Positions 12,832 to 23,478 of a DNA stretch of 64,000 nucleotides are shown piece after piece. Source of the stretch: Hydrangea macrophylla. Its lineage: Eukaryota > Streptophyta > Magnoliopsida > Cornales > Hydrangeaceae. Every line of letters begins with the position of its first letter. Position 1 is the stretch's first letter. The DNA is taken from positions 79,117,045 to 79,181,044 of the forward strand of contig CM066985.1 in NCBI GenBank assembly GCA_033977485.1, given 5' to 3'. A model generated the notes under the pieces. It was not told where the DNA came from. It ran no database searches and saw nothing but the letters and a program-made list of their open reading frames with translations. Both the position numbers and the translations under genes were made by a program.

Positions 12832-13461
12832 GTTATGTTGTGGAATTTTTTTGCAATCTTGACTTTGGAGAAAGTTTCTCAAGTGATGCAAAAATAAGGC
12901 TGATGCTGCAAGTCCTGGAAGGCATGCGAAATACTGGAAGTCCTCAAGTGAATATGCCTTCATATTACAATTAGGCAGAAGGAATAACTTGAAAAAAAAT
13001 CTGTATAGGGAGAAATACAATGGATTTTGTAGAATTTGGTGTACAAAAGAGAAGATTGCAATGATTATGCTGTGGAAAGGAAATGAGTGCAATGTGCTTC
13101 AGACTACCAATGCAGAAATTGCAACCATCACCTTAATTCTAGGCTTCTAGCAATGTTTTCATGGTTGAAAGCCTCCATCATTGTGCTTTGAATGTGAATT
13201 TCAGCAGGTTTCCATCTTTGTTTGCTATGAGAGTGTAAATTGGCCAAGTCCCTTAAAATAAAAGGTCATTTCCATCTTTGTAGATAAAGTAACTTGGTTC
13301 TACAATTCGCAACTAATGCTTTTGAAATAAAATTTTTACTTATTCATGCTAGGTGATTGCATTGAGTAATGAACTTGATATGGTTGTACCCTATACCTTT
13401 CAGGTCATGCCCACTCTTAGTGAACGAAATGTGCTATGCTAAGTTCACTACACTTCCTAGT

Positions 13462-13517
<56 letters not shown>

Positions 13518-14317
13518 ATCTGAGAGAGAGGCAGTGAGAGTTAAATGCACAATCTATTCTTTATATATCAATCTGTGCATTCACATTAATCCATAGGTTT
13601 GTTGTTCGGATCTTATGTATCAATTGTTTATTTCTCATCAAACAATGGTTTTTTTTTTCTTTTCCGTTTTCTGTCCTTTATTTCTGGGTAGGGTTCGGGG
13701 ATTTTCATTTTTTTCTTTCTTATATTTTGGTGCCAACATGAATAGTATAACCCCTCTTCCCTCCCCAAACTCTTGTCTATTCATCTATTTATTGATTAAA
13801 TGGAAATATTTATGAATTAGCATATGTATAGCTACATTGGAATACCTTATCTTTTGGATCACAAAATCTGAGTTCAAGTTGCACTTTGTAATGTTGTTAA
13901 ACATATTTCTACTCTGTGTTATTCAGCTTTAACAAGCAGAATAAAGAGGTCAAGAAAAGAGGGGGTGGGTTTACTAAATTCATCTAGTAGATTGAGGAGT
14001 TCTTTGATCTGTAATTTAGTTGCCCGACCATTTTTCTAGTTTGTCAAGCAACTGTGGAGTTATATTAATGAAAAAAATTTGCAAGACCCGAGCAATAGGA
14101 GAAACATAATATGTGATGACACATTGCAAGCGCTCTTTGATGTGGGTTCCATAGACATGTTTCAAATGAACAAGGCACTAGCAAAGCATATCTGGTCACT
14201 AGATTCGGATGGTGGTACTAGTTCGACCATTTTATTTTGGTTATCTACTTATGCATATAAGTATCATTTGGGATAAACTTTCTTCATTGTTTTCTCTGAC
14301 TCTTATTTTTTTTTATA
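12832..14317. other. Unassigned DNA with (CA)n
   Basis: No gene recognised. A CA microsatellite occupies about 13462-13515. The ORF running across it (poly Thr-His) is a repeat artefact. Confidence 0.6.
13462..13515. repeat. (CA)n microsatellite
   Basis: About 27 uninterrupted CA units. Confidence 0.95.
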
Positions 14318-14322
14318 AGTAT

Positions 14323-14945
14323 CGATGATGCCAAAATTTGGTTAAAGAAATTTAAGGAGAGAGAGAGAGAGAGAAAAAAAAAACTGGTTTTTTGCATGTG
14401 GTTCGGCCCTGTTAATGAAGTTACCTACTTCCACCTGTGTGTCTAAGCAAGTTCACTATACTGTAAAAAGCGGGGGACCTGTGATGCACCAACAATAGTT
14501 TGGAGCTACCGTAGGTCGACCGGGCGTGTTGGTGACCGCTATAGAGGTGCTGTAGAGACTGAAAAGTCAGTCCCTTCAATGGGGGGTGAGAGGTCTCTTT
14601 TATAGATGTAAGAGACCTACTCGTACAAGGAAAATGAAACATAATCCAATTGATATAGATTGGCATTAATTGTAGGGGTTTCCTAATTGGATTAGGAAAT
14701 AATTTACACTTTCCATTAGTCTTCTTGCTTGAGTAAAAAACTACCCAGAATGCTCGGGATCATGCCTGTGGGCCCGGATGAGCTGTTCCCGCAGTAGGAT
14801 GTGCATGTGCGGTCTTTCCAACCTGTTGGCCGGGTCGTGGATGAACCGCTCGGGAGGCATCAGGTGGACCAAATAGCTCGGGATGATGCTTGTCAGTAGT
14901 TGTAGAATAGAACCGCTCGAGCATGGGCTGATTTTGGGTGTATCA
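14323..14945 (-). repeat. 3' LTR of gag-only element
   Basis: This copy ends (plus-strand view) in gggtgtatca and begins cgatgatgcc, where the other copy has tgatgatgcc, so the terminal T has changed to C. It is 623 bp, with a GA expansion and poly-A run at 14357-14382 that the other copy lacks. Confidence 0.92.
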
Positions 14946-14965
14946 GTTGCCCCCTATTTTCAAGG
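14946..14965 (-). other. Polypurine tract of gag-only element
   Basis: On the minus strand it reads CCTTGAAAATAGGGGGCAAC immediately before the 3' LTR start TGATACACCC. The purine-rich GAAAATAGGGGG core is the expected primer for plus-strand DNA synthesis. Confidence 0.75.
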
Positions 14966-14989
14966 TTAGATGGATGCTATATCGGGGCA

Positions 14990-15830
14990 AGTTTGAAAAT
15001 CTGCCTGATACCAGTCTGAGTGTTCGGGGAAGCTGTCTCGGGGCTTTGAGCCTGGTGAGTCCTCAAGAACTGACTGAGAGTTAAAACCCAGCCTAGCTCA
15101 GAACCTTTAAGTGCTCGGGAACTGACCGAGAGTTGAGACCCGGCCTAATTCGGAGTCTTTTTGCTTGAGTTAGCTTCCAGGATGGTTATCTTCTGCCCGT
15201 GAACCTTTGTCAAGGTTGTGGGTAGAAGAATTTGACCATGTAGGAAAAGCCGACCTAAAGCGTATTGCTTTAGGGTCCTTTTATGTTAACTCCCCAGGAT
15301 GGTTGTCTTCCGCCCAACCAGCCTTCGTTAAGACTGTTGGGAGAAGAGCTTGACCATGTTGGTGGAGTCGACCTAGAGCGTGTTGCTGTAGGGTCCTTTT
15401 TGCTCCTCTATTGTGGGCCAACCTAAGATATTTTAGTCACCTCTATCGTCGGTTTGGACCTAAGTGGAGTTAATGCCTCTGAGTACTGTAGGTGATCGGG
15501 TTGTCCAAGATTTTGACTTGGTTATCCGCGAGGCCTGTAGATACCCGTGTGATTGCCTGTTTAGTTCACTACCTTTCTGCCCCCCAAGCTTTCGCTAAGA
15601 CGAGGGTCTTTTGAAGGCTAGGACTGTAGGTAACCGACCTGGAACATGGTGGTTGCAGGGTCTTTTGAAGCTTGCCATCATCAGCCACCTAGGGGGTTTG
15701 CCCCCATCGTCGGTTGGACCTAAGTGAAGTTTGTGCCTCAGGGTTAGGCCCGAGGTCTTTGTATGGCTTGGGGTTAGACCCGAGGTCTTTGTAATGGCTC
15801 TCTGACAATCGGTGGAGCCTCATGTGGTGA
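14990..15830 (-). repeat. Degenerate internal duplications in gag-only element
   Basis: Between gag and the 3' LTR there is no coding sequence but several imperfect repeats. The stretch at about 15170-15280 (cttctgcccgtg ... agggtcctttt) is repeated at about 15290-15400 (cttccgcccaac ... agggtcctttt) and more weakly at about 15580-15670. The phrase ggttaggcccgaggtctttg also recurs at 15741 and 15773. This region appears to have grown by local duplication. Confidence 0.7.
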
Positions 15831-15880
15831 TCAGGCAAGTACCACTGTAGTCGGGCGGTCGGATTAGGATCGTCGGGCTC

Positions 15881-17171
15881 TTAATTTTTTTGTGCTAGAG
15901 GCAAAGTCGGAACTACTTGATCCTGACCAATGTGAACTGGAGGTCGGTTGGGACTGCCGGACCCAGCCTGTTGTAAGCTGGAGGTTCGGTTGGGGCTGTC
16001 GGACTCAGACCGATGTGAACTAGAAGAACTGTTAGAACTCCCGGACTGATCTTTCTTTTGGTTACTTTTGGAAGACTCGTTGCTTACATGCCCAGGATCT
16101 TTGATCTTTATAAATTCTTCAGTGTCGATGTATTTTCCAACCCTCTCTGCGAGTTCAACCAAGGTTACCGGTCGATTTCTGTGAAACGACGTGGGTACCG
16201 AGCTTCTCTTGATTAAACCGGCCGGTGAACTCCTTAAGGGTCTCATTATCCCTTTGTATGACTATCAGTAGCTGCATGTTAGGCTTTGGCCGTTCATGCA
16301 AACCGATGAACTGGTTGATGAACTGCTTGCTGAGTTGCTTAAAACTGTGGACCGGTCGGGAATCCAATGAGTAAAACCATTGCACAGCTGGGCCTTTCAA
16401 AGTGCTGGGGAAGGCCAAGCAATGTAGTTCATCGGAGTTGGTGGCTTGGTCCATCTGAGCCTTGTAGGTCCGGACGTGGTCAACCAGGCTTCCCGAGCCA
16501 TTATAGGGATCTAGGCGAGGCTGTTTAAATTTATGCGGGATGGCAAACCTCGTGATCTGGCTAGAGAATGGTGACTCTGTCTCGGTATTGGCATGATTCT
16601 GAGCACGATTTTGACCAAGCTTTTTGGCCACCACGTTAATCTGCTTCTGTAAGTCCTTGATTCGGGCTTCTACTTCTTCCCGACCGGTATCCGAGGGATT
16701 GGTCGGTTCGGTGGAAGAGGCTTCTTCTTCATGGCGGTGTGCTGTCCTCTAGGATCGGGCTTGGCTATGACTCCGGTTCATTGTGTGCCTAGGGACAACT
16801 CGGCTCTTGACCGAGTGACCCTGGACTGATTCCCGGGCCATATGTTCCTGCCTTTCCTCTCGGGCAGTACGCCTACTATTGAAGTCTCTGGTATCCTCAA
16901 CGTGGGACGGGTTGGCTCGGGCATGTTGTCTGGTCAAGATCGGTTCCCGACCATGCGCAACGTTCCCGGGTTGTTTCCCAGCCACTTGAGCACTACTTTG
17001 CTGGGCTAGCATGGCTTCGATCTATTGCTAGATTTGACACTGGCCCTCTAAGAGTTGTCTGAGGGTCGTGGTGATCTGCTAAGTTGTCATGACTGCCGTA
17101 GCCGGTGCTGGGGCCGACGGAACATCCTGGTTGGCCAGCTGCGCAGTCTTCTCACTCTTCTTCGGAGGCAT
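15881..17171 (-). pseudogene. gag of the gag-only gypsy element (broken)
   Basis: The start is the ATG at 17171 (reading MPPKKSEKTAQLA), about 60 bases after the LTR. The frame continues to about 16240 and is then shifted by one frame to 15881. It holds four TAG stops, at 17079-17081, 17028-17030, 17022-17024 and 16749-16751. The retrotransposon gag core (about 16300-16560) reads FAIPHKFKQPRLDPYNGSGS, then DHVRTYKAQMDQAT, then KGPAVQWFYSL and SFKQLSKQFINQF. This is the pattern seen in plant Tat/Ogre-type gags. The C-terminal part (LVELAERVGKYIDTEEF) is followed by a Ser/Asn-rich tail. No CCHC knuckle is visible. The protein would bind element RNA and build particles, but this copy is dead. 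Confidence 0.85.
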
Positions 17172-17212
17172 GGCTATCAGCTAAGAGATTTATTGATGAG
17201 GAACTTGTCGTT

Positions 17213-17230
17213 TCCCACACGGCGCCAAGC
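17213..17230 (-). other. Primer-binding site (tRNA-Asp type)
   Basis: On the minus strand, directly after the LTR, the sequence is GCTTGGCGCCGTGTGGGA. TGGCGCCGT is complementary to the 3' end of plant tRNA-Asp, the primer used by many Tat/Athila relatives. The match fades after nine bases. Confidence 0.7.
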
Positions 17231-17840
17231 TGATGATGCCAAAATTTGGTTAAAGCAATTTAAGGAAAGAGAAAGAAACTGGTTTTTTGTATGTGGTTCG
17301 GCCCTGTTAATGAAGGTACCTACTTCCACGTGTATGTCTGAGCACGTTCACTATACTGTAAAAAGTCAGGGACCTGTGGTGAACCAACAATAGTTTGGAG
17401 CTACCGTAGCTTGGTCGGGCGTGTTGGTGACCGCTATAGAGGTGCTGTAGAGACTGAAAAGCCGGCCCCTTCAATGGGGGGTGAGAGGTCTCCTTTATAG
17501 ATGTAAGAGACCTACTCGTACAAGGAAAAGGAAACATAATCCAATTGATATAGATTGGCATTAATTGTAGGGGTTTCCTAATTGGATTAGGAAATAGTTT
17601 GCACTTTCCATTAGTCTTCTAGCTTGAGTAGAAAACTGCCCAGAATGCTCGGGATCATGCATGTAGGCCCAGATGAGCTGTTCCCGCAGTGGGATGTGCC
17701 TGTGCGGTCTTCCCGACCTGTTGGCTGGGTCGTGGATGAACCGCTTGGGAGGCATCAGGTGGACCAAACCGCTCGGGATGATGCTTGTCAGTAGTTGCAG
17801 AATAGAACCGCTCGGGCATGGGCTGATTTTGGGTGTATCA
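17231..17840 (-). repeat. 5' LTR of gag-only element
   Basis: 610 bp, tgatgatgcc...gggtgtatca in plus-strand view. It is homologous along its length to 14323-14945 and is followed by the AGTAT duplication. Confidence 0.92.
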
Positions 17841-17845
17841 AGTAT

Positions 17846-19015
17846 TTTCTAAGACTCTTACTAACACCGACTGCAAATACCATAATGTCTGCCTTCTTTT
17901 GATGTTCAATGGATCCTATGACACTGTTTAACATTATTTTTTTCCTATAAACTTCGCTTATCCTGACAATAGATTATTGCTCCGTTTGAATGATTATATG
18001 CTTTAGATGGAGGAAGATTCTTAGCCATTTTTTCTTTTTGATTTACAAGTTAATTTATTTAAATTTTTAGTTTACCTCTAAAAGTGACAAATTCCCTCCC
18101 CTCCCTTTCGAAGTTTGTATCGCACAACTGACTGTAGGACTTGTCTCGCTTTAAGGGCTAATATTCACTAAAATGGTTTGCTTGAAGCCTATTTAGATAT
18201 ATATGCTCAGTCAGTCCCTTCATATATCGTTTGGTTTTCAAAATGAATCCTTTTGTTTTATTTGCTACCAATTATCTTGCTTCTTTCAAAAATTTATGTG
18301 AGTTCCTCAAATATAGATAATGTTCTCCTAATTTAGTAGCCCCAGTTAAGTCTACACAAAAGGAGAAGAAGCAGAAGGAAGAGAGAGAAGGTGAGAACAA
18401 TGACTCAAGTTCATGTATGATATTGGTTTGCTTAGTCATTGAGCTCAGCGATATTATTATCACCAACCCCAACTAGTGATGCACATTACAGTATCCGTTT
18501 TTGTGTCGTAAAAGTAAATGTCTTTACAAAGACTGATGGCAACTTTAGAGTTAATTCTAATACATTAACATTTCAGTAAGTCTTGAGCTGAAATTGAAAA
18601 GGTTTGTGCTCATATTGTCTATCTGCTTTCGAGTTTGATGCGTTAGTAGTAGCATTTTGGTTTTGCTAGATAAAATTGTATACAAAGGTTTTTTGTTTTG
18701 TGGTTTGGTTTTAGTATATTTTGTTGGTATGTCACAAGTGAACATGTCAAGGAGTAGTCTCTAACATGGTACTTCCCTTGTTCTTAAAGGTTCCATCAGA
18801 TAAGAGGAGGATAATATGTGATGAGAAGCTGAAAGAACTCTTTGATTTTGACACCTTCAACGAATTCCTGGTTTCGAAACTCCTAACCGTTCATTTCATA
18901 AAGTCATAGCAATGAGTTGATCGGACTTTTTGACCTTTGTTAAAGCCCAAAAGAACTCGGAATTTTGCATGTGAGGTTAGTTTAGAAGCCTGAAAGTGTT
19001 CTTTAGTTTTCTTCT

Positions 19016-19049
<34 letters not shown>

Positions 19050-19145
19050 ATGTTGTCCTCTGTTCATGTTCTTTCTTACCAGAGTCCAGCTAAGGGCAAG
19101 TAGGGAACCTTTAACGAAAAAGCAAGAAAAAATAGTAAATTGTTG

Positions 19146-19188
<43 letters not shown>

Positions 19189-19405
19189 CAAAAGATGACT
19201 TTTAAATTGCTTTTTCCACCTTCAGTTTTTTGGAAGATGTGATTCATGTGAATGTTAATAGGAATTAAAATTGCTTATGTGTTGTTATGCAATTACTTGA
19301 AAAGTAATGCAGAGGCAACTAGAGAAAATCATTATGGATCTACATTATGTCATGGGCTTAGAATTTTTAAACACATTCCTATGCGGCACTTAGACTCACA
19401 CCTCA
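17846..19405. other. Unassigned DNA with two (TC)n runs
   Basis: No gene recognised. TC microsatellites occur at about 19019-19046 and 19152-19183. The rest is AT-rich without recurring words I could follow. Confidence 0.55.
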
Positions 19406-19409
19406 CTAT

Positions 19410-19855
19410 TGTAAGCAAAGTAAGCCTTACTAACACTTAAAGTAGAGAAGAGAGATAGAGAGAGAATTGGAAGAAAGAGTATTTGTATTGCTCTTTAAAT
19501 GCTTTACAATACTTGGATGGTTTGGCCAAATGAGGGCCTCACCTATTTATGGGCTACAACAAAGGTTAGAGAAGCTTCTAAGGTTTTCTCTAGAACCTTC
19601 CTACCTCCTCTACAAGAATTCTCTAGATCTCTACATCCAGAACTATCTATACAAGCATCTAGATATCCTCCACTACATTATAGAATATTCTACCATAATC
19701 TATAATGTACAAGGCATCGTCTAAAATACTCCACAAAGGATTCTAGATGCTTCCACGTAAGTCCTCAATTCTCTATAGGCTTCTAGAATCTTTTATAAGC
19801 CTCTAGAGTCTTCTATAGGCTTCCAGAATGCTTGAGAAAATGCCAAGCTGTGACA
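19410..19855 (-). repeat. LTR-like promoter fragment with heat-shock-like motifs
   Basis: On the minus strand the segment begins TGTCACAGCTTGGC. It carries a dense series of TTCTAGAA or TTCCAGAA-like words, followed by CCCATAAATAGGTGAGGCC, which looks like a TATA box with a downstream start region. Words of the form GAAnnTTC or TTCnnGAA occur at about 19578, 19681, 19785 and 19827. Plant copia LTRs such as ONSEN carry such heat-shock elements upstream of the TATA box. I saw no second LTR, coding region or target duplication, so the family and exact ends are inferred. Confidence 0.45.
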
Positions 19856-20176
19856 ATTGACTGATTCTCCACTGTCGCCATTCAAAAGTATGTAAGTGAA
19901 CTTGAATTTTTTTTTGAACAACCAATATGAATCTTTTTGTGAAAGTCATGCGCAAGTACACTTCAGAATGAAGGTAAAACTTGAGTTTCTCAGTAAGACC
20001 ATTCTATAACTTGTGTATGAGAAAAAGGAAAAGGGCGTACCATAGCATCTTTAGAGGGACAAGGAGTTCAGCTAGAAGGATTTTTTTTGGATTTTTTTAT
20101 AATTAATCTTCTTCTTTGTTACATGTAGGCCCAGATCGATAAACTGAAAGTTTTATCAATATCTCTCCGTGTATCT

Positions 20177-20487
20177 GGTCTCGTGCCTTTCTAAGTGTCG
20201 CAACTCGTTTCGATCCCCCAAAACCTCAAAACTTGGTTATCTAAGGCCTAAGCAAGTCTGGTTGGCCGTGTGTGGGGTGAGTTCTGGTCTCATGCCTCTC
20301 CGAGTGTCGGAACTCGTTTCGACCCCCCAAAATCTCAAAACTTAGTTATAAAAGGCATAAGGATCTTATTTTGCGTATTATCGCGTAACTTACAAACCGT
20401 GTGTAGGTGTGAGATCCGGTCTCATGCCTCTCCGAGTGCTAGAACTCGTTTCGATCCCCAAAAACCTCAAAACTAAGTTATAAAAGG
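20177..20487. repeat. Satellite-like tandem repeat, left part
   Basis: Three units start with ggtctc(a/g)tgcctctccgag at about 20177, 20286 and 20418. Each runs through aactcgtttcgacccccc and caaaacctcaaaacttagtt. Spacing varies (109, then 132 bp) because of indels. The third unit is cut at 20487 by Tekay-A and resumes at 31961. Confidence 0.85.
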
Positions 20488-21164
20488 TGTCACACCCCAA
20501 CGTAGCATAAATAAGGAAAGCGTTTAATTTCCTTTATGGACCCGTAGGTCGCGACAGTTTGAAGGATCGATTCCGTCCCAAACGTCGAACAAACAAAACA
20601 TAATAATCAGAGCAGAGCAATCAAGGCTTATAAAAATTTTCTAACTTATTACATATTACAGCACGGGGTCATCTAAAGGCACAGACCGCCTTGAAACAAA
20701 ACAATAACTTAGTGTCATTTACAGTCATCCTTAAAACAAAACAGTTTAAAACTTAAACATAAAACTTAAAGCATATAATTAATAAACAGTTTCTCTCATT
20801 CCAAAAGCAGCCATTCTCAATTAGCATAGTCGTACGATTCCTCCTGGTTATAACCTGAAAAGCCTGGACACGAATGTCCAGGACGCATCAACGTCGTCAG
20901 CTTCGAGAAGCTGGTGAGTATTAAAAACATAACTTTAAATGTAAAACATACTCATTTACCATTTTCCAATACCCATTTAAATTCACAAATTATATTTAAG
21001 ATAAAGAGCTTGTTTAGAAAACAACCGCAACATAATTTAAAAGATAAATTCACACATATGTGACCGTGTATGGGAACGATGCACCATCTCATCTGACCGA
21101 CTCTTTTCTCTCGACAAAACCCAACAACCCACTATCCTACTCCTGGTATCTTTGAAACACTAAG

Positions 21165-21440
21165 ATAGCCACACTTTAGCAACGGGGCGCCAGGGAGTGT
21201 CCAGTTTGCCTCACACTTTGGTCCGGGGTACCAGGGAGTGTCCAATGCCTCACACTTTGAATACCCTAACCGCCATGCAAATACTGGGGCAACCCCTCAC
21301 GCAGTATCCAGACTCGAGTATCAGGGAGTGTCCGTAGGCCACACTTTAGCACTACCATGGGTGCCAGGGAATGTCCGAGTTCGGCTTCACACACTTTAAC
21401 GCTTCCATGGGCGTCAGGGAGTGTCCATATTTGCCACCGT
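21165..21440. repeat. Interspersed cagggagtgtcc/cacactt repeat in LTR
   Basis: The motif (c/t)cagggagtgtcc followed 5-12 bases later by cacactt recurs at about 21191, 21230, 21320, 21366 and 21413, and equivalently at about 29699-29935 in the other LTR. It is a degenerate tandem array internal to the LTR. Confidence 0.8.
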
Positions 21441-21857
21441 CGCATTTCAAAGATACCCTCGCCACAATCTCAACCACAACCACAGCCACAACCACAACCA
21501 CAAACTACAACCACAACCACAAACTACAACCACAACCACAACCACAAACTACAACCACAAACTCAAACTCATACTCTTTCCACACTACCATTACTCTTTC
21601 CACACTGACTGACACCCACATGCATGTACCACTGACCCCACATGTATGTCATGAACCTTAAACATGCGGCAATTCACTGAAATATAAATACGACATGCGT
21701 ACGGAGATTAATAACTTGCAATTCATTGCCTTAATCATTTCAAGCATAACTAATAGCATTCTGTATTAATAAAACTCCCAAACAGAACCTTAACAGTACT
21801 TAAAAGTTGAACCAAACAGTCCCTAAATACAAAAAAGACAAAAACCAGAATCTGCTA

Positions 21858-22090
21858 GAGGTCGCGCGTGCGGGCCGCTCGCGCGAAAAGTCGCTCGCGC
21901 GGGCCGCTCGCGCGATATGCCTAATTTTCCTTTTATATATAAACTTTTCTGTCTGCCTGGGGAAGCAAGGATCGCTCGCGCGAAGGGTTTCTCGCGCGAC
22001 CTGTCCAATCTTCATTTTTTTTATAATAAAACTCTTCTGTCTGCCTGTGGAAACGAGGATCGCTCGCGCGATCTTCGTGCGTGCGATCGT
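21858..22090. repeat. TCGCGCGA palindrome cluster (3' LTR copy)
   Basis: About seven to eight copies of the self-complementary word TCGCGCGA or one-base variants, often 14-16 bp apart, are split into three groups by AT-rich stretches. The other LTR of the same element (30340-30615) has additional copies at two of these groups. Long ORFs on both strands here are a by-product of the CG-rich palindromes. Confidence 0.9.
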
Positions 22091-23433
22091 GGCGCAAGAT
22101 GAAGCAGAGGCTTCATCTTCCCCGCAGAAACTGCTCTGTTTCAGAAAACATGGTCTAAAATTGACCCATTTCAAATCTGTAAGTATATGGATCATATAGT
22201 ATATGATTTTCTTCGGTTTTTCACAAGGATTAAGAATCCATCAACAATTTAACATAATTCAAACTATAACTCTCCAATTTTATGAAAAACTAAAACATGT
22301 CAAAACTTACTTTCTTATATACTTTCTTATGTGAACAAATTAAGGCCTAATACTTTAAACATGGCATGTAGGATGTATAATCTTTCATATTTCATTCTAA
22401 AAACGGATTTTGGTTGAGTTCGGAAAATTTTGATTTTTCAAGCTATGAACTTCAACGTACAAACATCAATGGTGATTATGCAAATTAACTACCCAAATCA
22501 GAAAATAAGGAATGGATTACATTATGAGTGAGTTAGTAATACTCATTGTGATTAAGAGCAGAGAGATTGTTGAGAAAGATAACTAATTCAAGAAACCCAA
22601 TACAAGTTTGAAGCTATGATGAAGTTCTTTCTCTCTAAAATTGCAGTGGTTAGACTCTCAAGCTCACTCTAAACTCTCTGTGATATGTGTGTGTTGAATG
22701 TGATATGTGTGTGGTGTATATTGGATATATATAGAACTCTCAATTTGGAGAACTTGGAGCCCAAGAACTTTGAGTGATACTCAACAAAATGAATTTGTCT
22801 ATCAAATTAACAAGGCTGCAGAAATACACACACAATTACATACGTAGGCACACTGTGATACAACTTCACAGATGCTCAAGGGTCACCTAGGCATATAGGG
22901 GTCAAAGCAAGGGTGTTTGTGAATTTGGCTTATGGCACTAGTAAATACACATGCCCAAATGTAATATCCAAACAAGGCCTATGCTAATGATCACTTACCA
23001 TAAATGGTAATAAAGCAATCGTCCAAATCAGTCACTTCCAAAATCTGTGGAAGTTTACACAGCGTGGACAGTTTTGGACACTAACTGGTATTTTCGGGGC
23101 GCGGTGGTCAACACAAAAATACAGAAAATTCATTTTAACTTAAGAATTGATTTTCTGGTTCTATAAAAATACTGATTGAGTCAAAAGGAAATATTTCCAC
23201 CGTTTTGAAATACAGTTTTGAAATCCACACAGGTATTGCTAACTTTATAAAAAAATTGCAGTTTAACCCCAACATGAATTTTAATATGAAATAACACAAG
23301 GGATAATAATTAGAACATGAGAAATGTAATTAAATGAAGCAGTCAATACCAAATGAAATTAAATATGACAATGCAATTGCCAATTAAATATGAAAATGTA
23401 ATTTAGAATTAAATGGAAATACAGGTTATTACA

Positions 23434-23453
23434 CCCTTCCTCCCTTAAACAGG
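23434..23453 (-). other. Polypurine tract of Tekay-A
   Basis: The minus strand reads CCTGTTTAAGGGAGGAAGGG directly before the 3' LTR start TGTAATAACC. Confidence 0.85.
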
Positions 23454-23478
23454 ATTTCGTACCCGAAATCAAGACTAA

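Larger units (their letters stand above)
14323..17840 (-). mobile_element. Gag-only non-autonomous gypsy element (TR-GAG-like)
   Basis: Two similar LTRs (14323-14945 and 17231-17840) flank a 2.3-kb interior that encodes only gag. The 5-bp duplication AGTAT is present at 14318-14322 and 17841-17845, so both ends are complete. On the minus strand a primer site (TGGCGCCGT) adjoins the right LTR and a purine-rich tract adjoins the left LTR. No protease, RT, RNase H or integrase sequence is visible, so movement would need enzymes from a relative. This is the architecture called TR-GAG in plants. The gag resembles the Tat/Ogre group. The LTRs have diverged clearly (many substitutions and a 13-bp length difference), so the insertion is older than Tekay-A or Tekay-B. 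Confidence 0.9.
20488..23433 (-). repeat. Tekay-A 3' LTR
   Basis: 2946 bp, TGTCACACC...GGTTATTACA in plus view. In element sense it contains a TATA-like TCTATATATATCC near 22730, then the TCGCGCGA palindrome cluster (21858-22090), an ACAACC-type simple repeat (21465-21565), and five or more copies of a cagggagtgtcc...cacactt motif (about 21165-21440). The last two are local tandem expansions. Confidence 0.95.

Noticed and set aside
14421..14666. 81-codon ORF repeated at 17307-17561
   Set aside because: Both lie in the LTRs of the gag-only element and are duplicated with them.
21800..22199. Long overlapping ORFs on both strands rich in Ala-Arg (also at 30282-30626)
   Set aside because: They arise because the TCGCGCGA palindromes have no stop codons in either strand. 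They have no domain, lie in LTRs and change frame between the two LTR copies.
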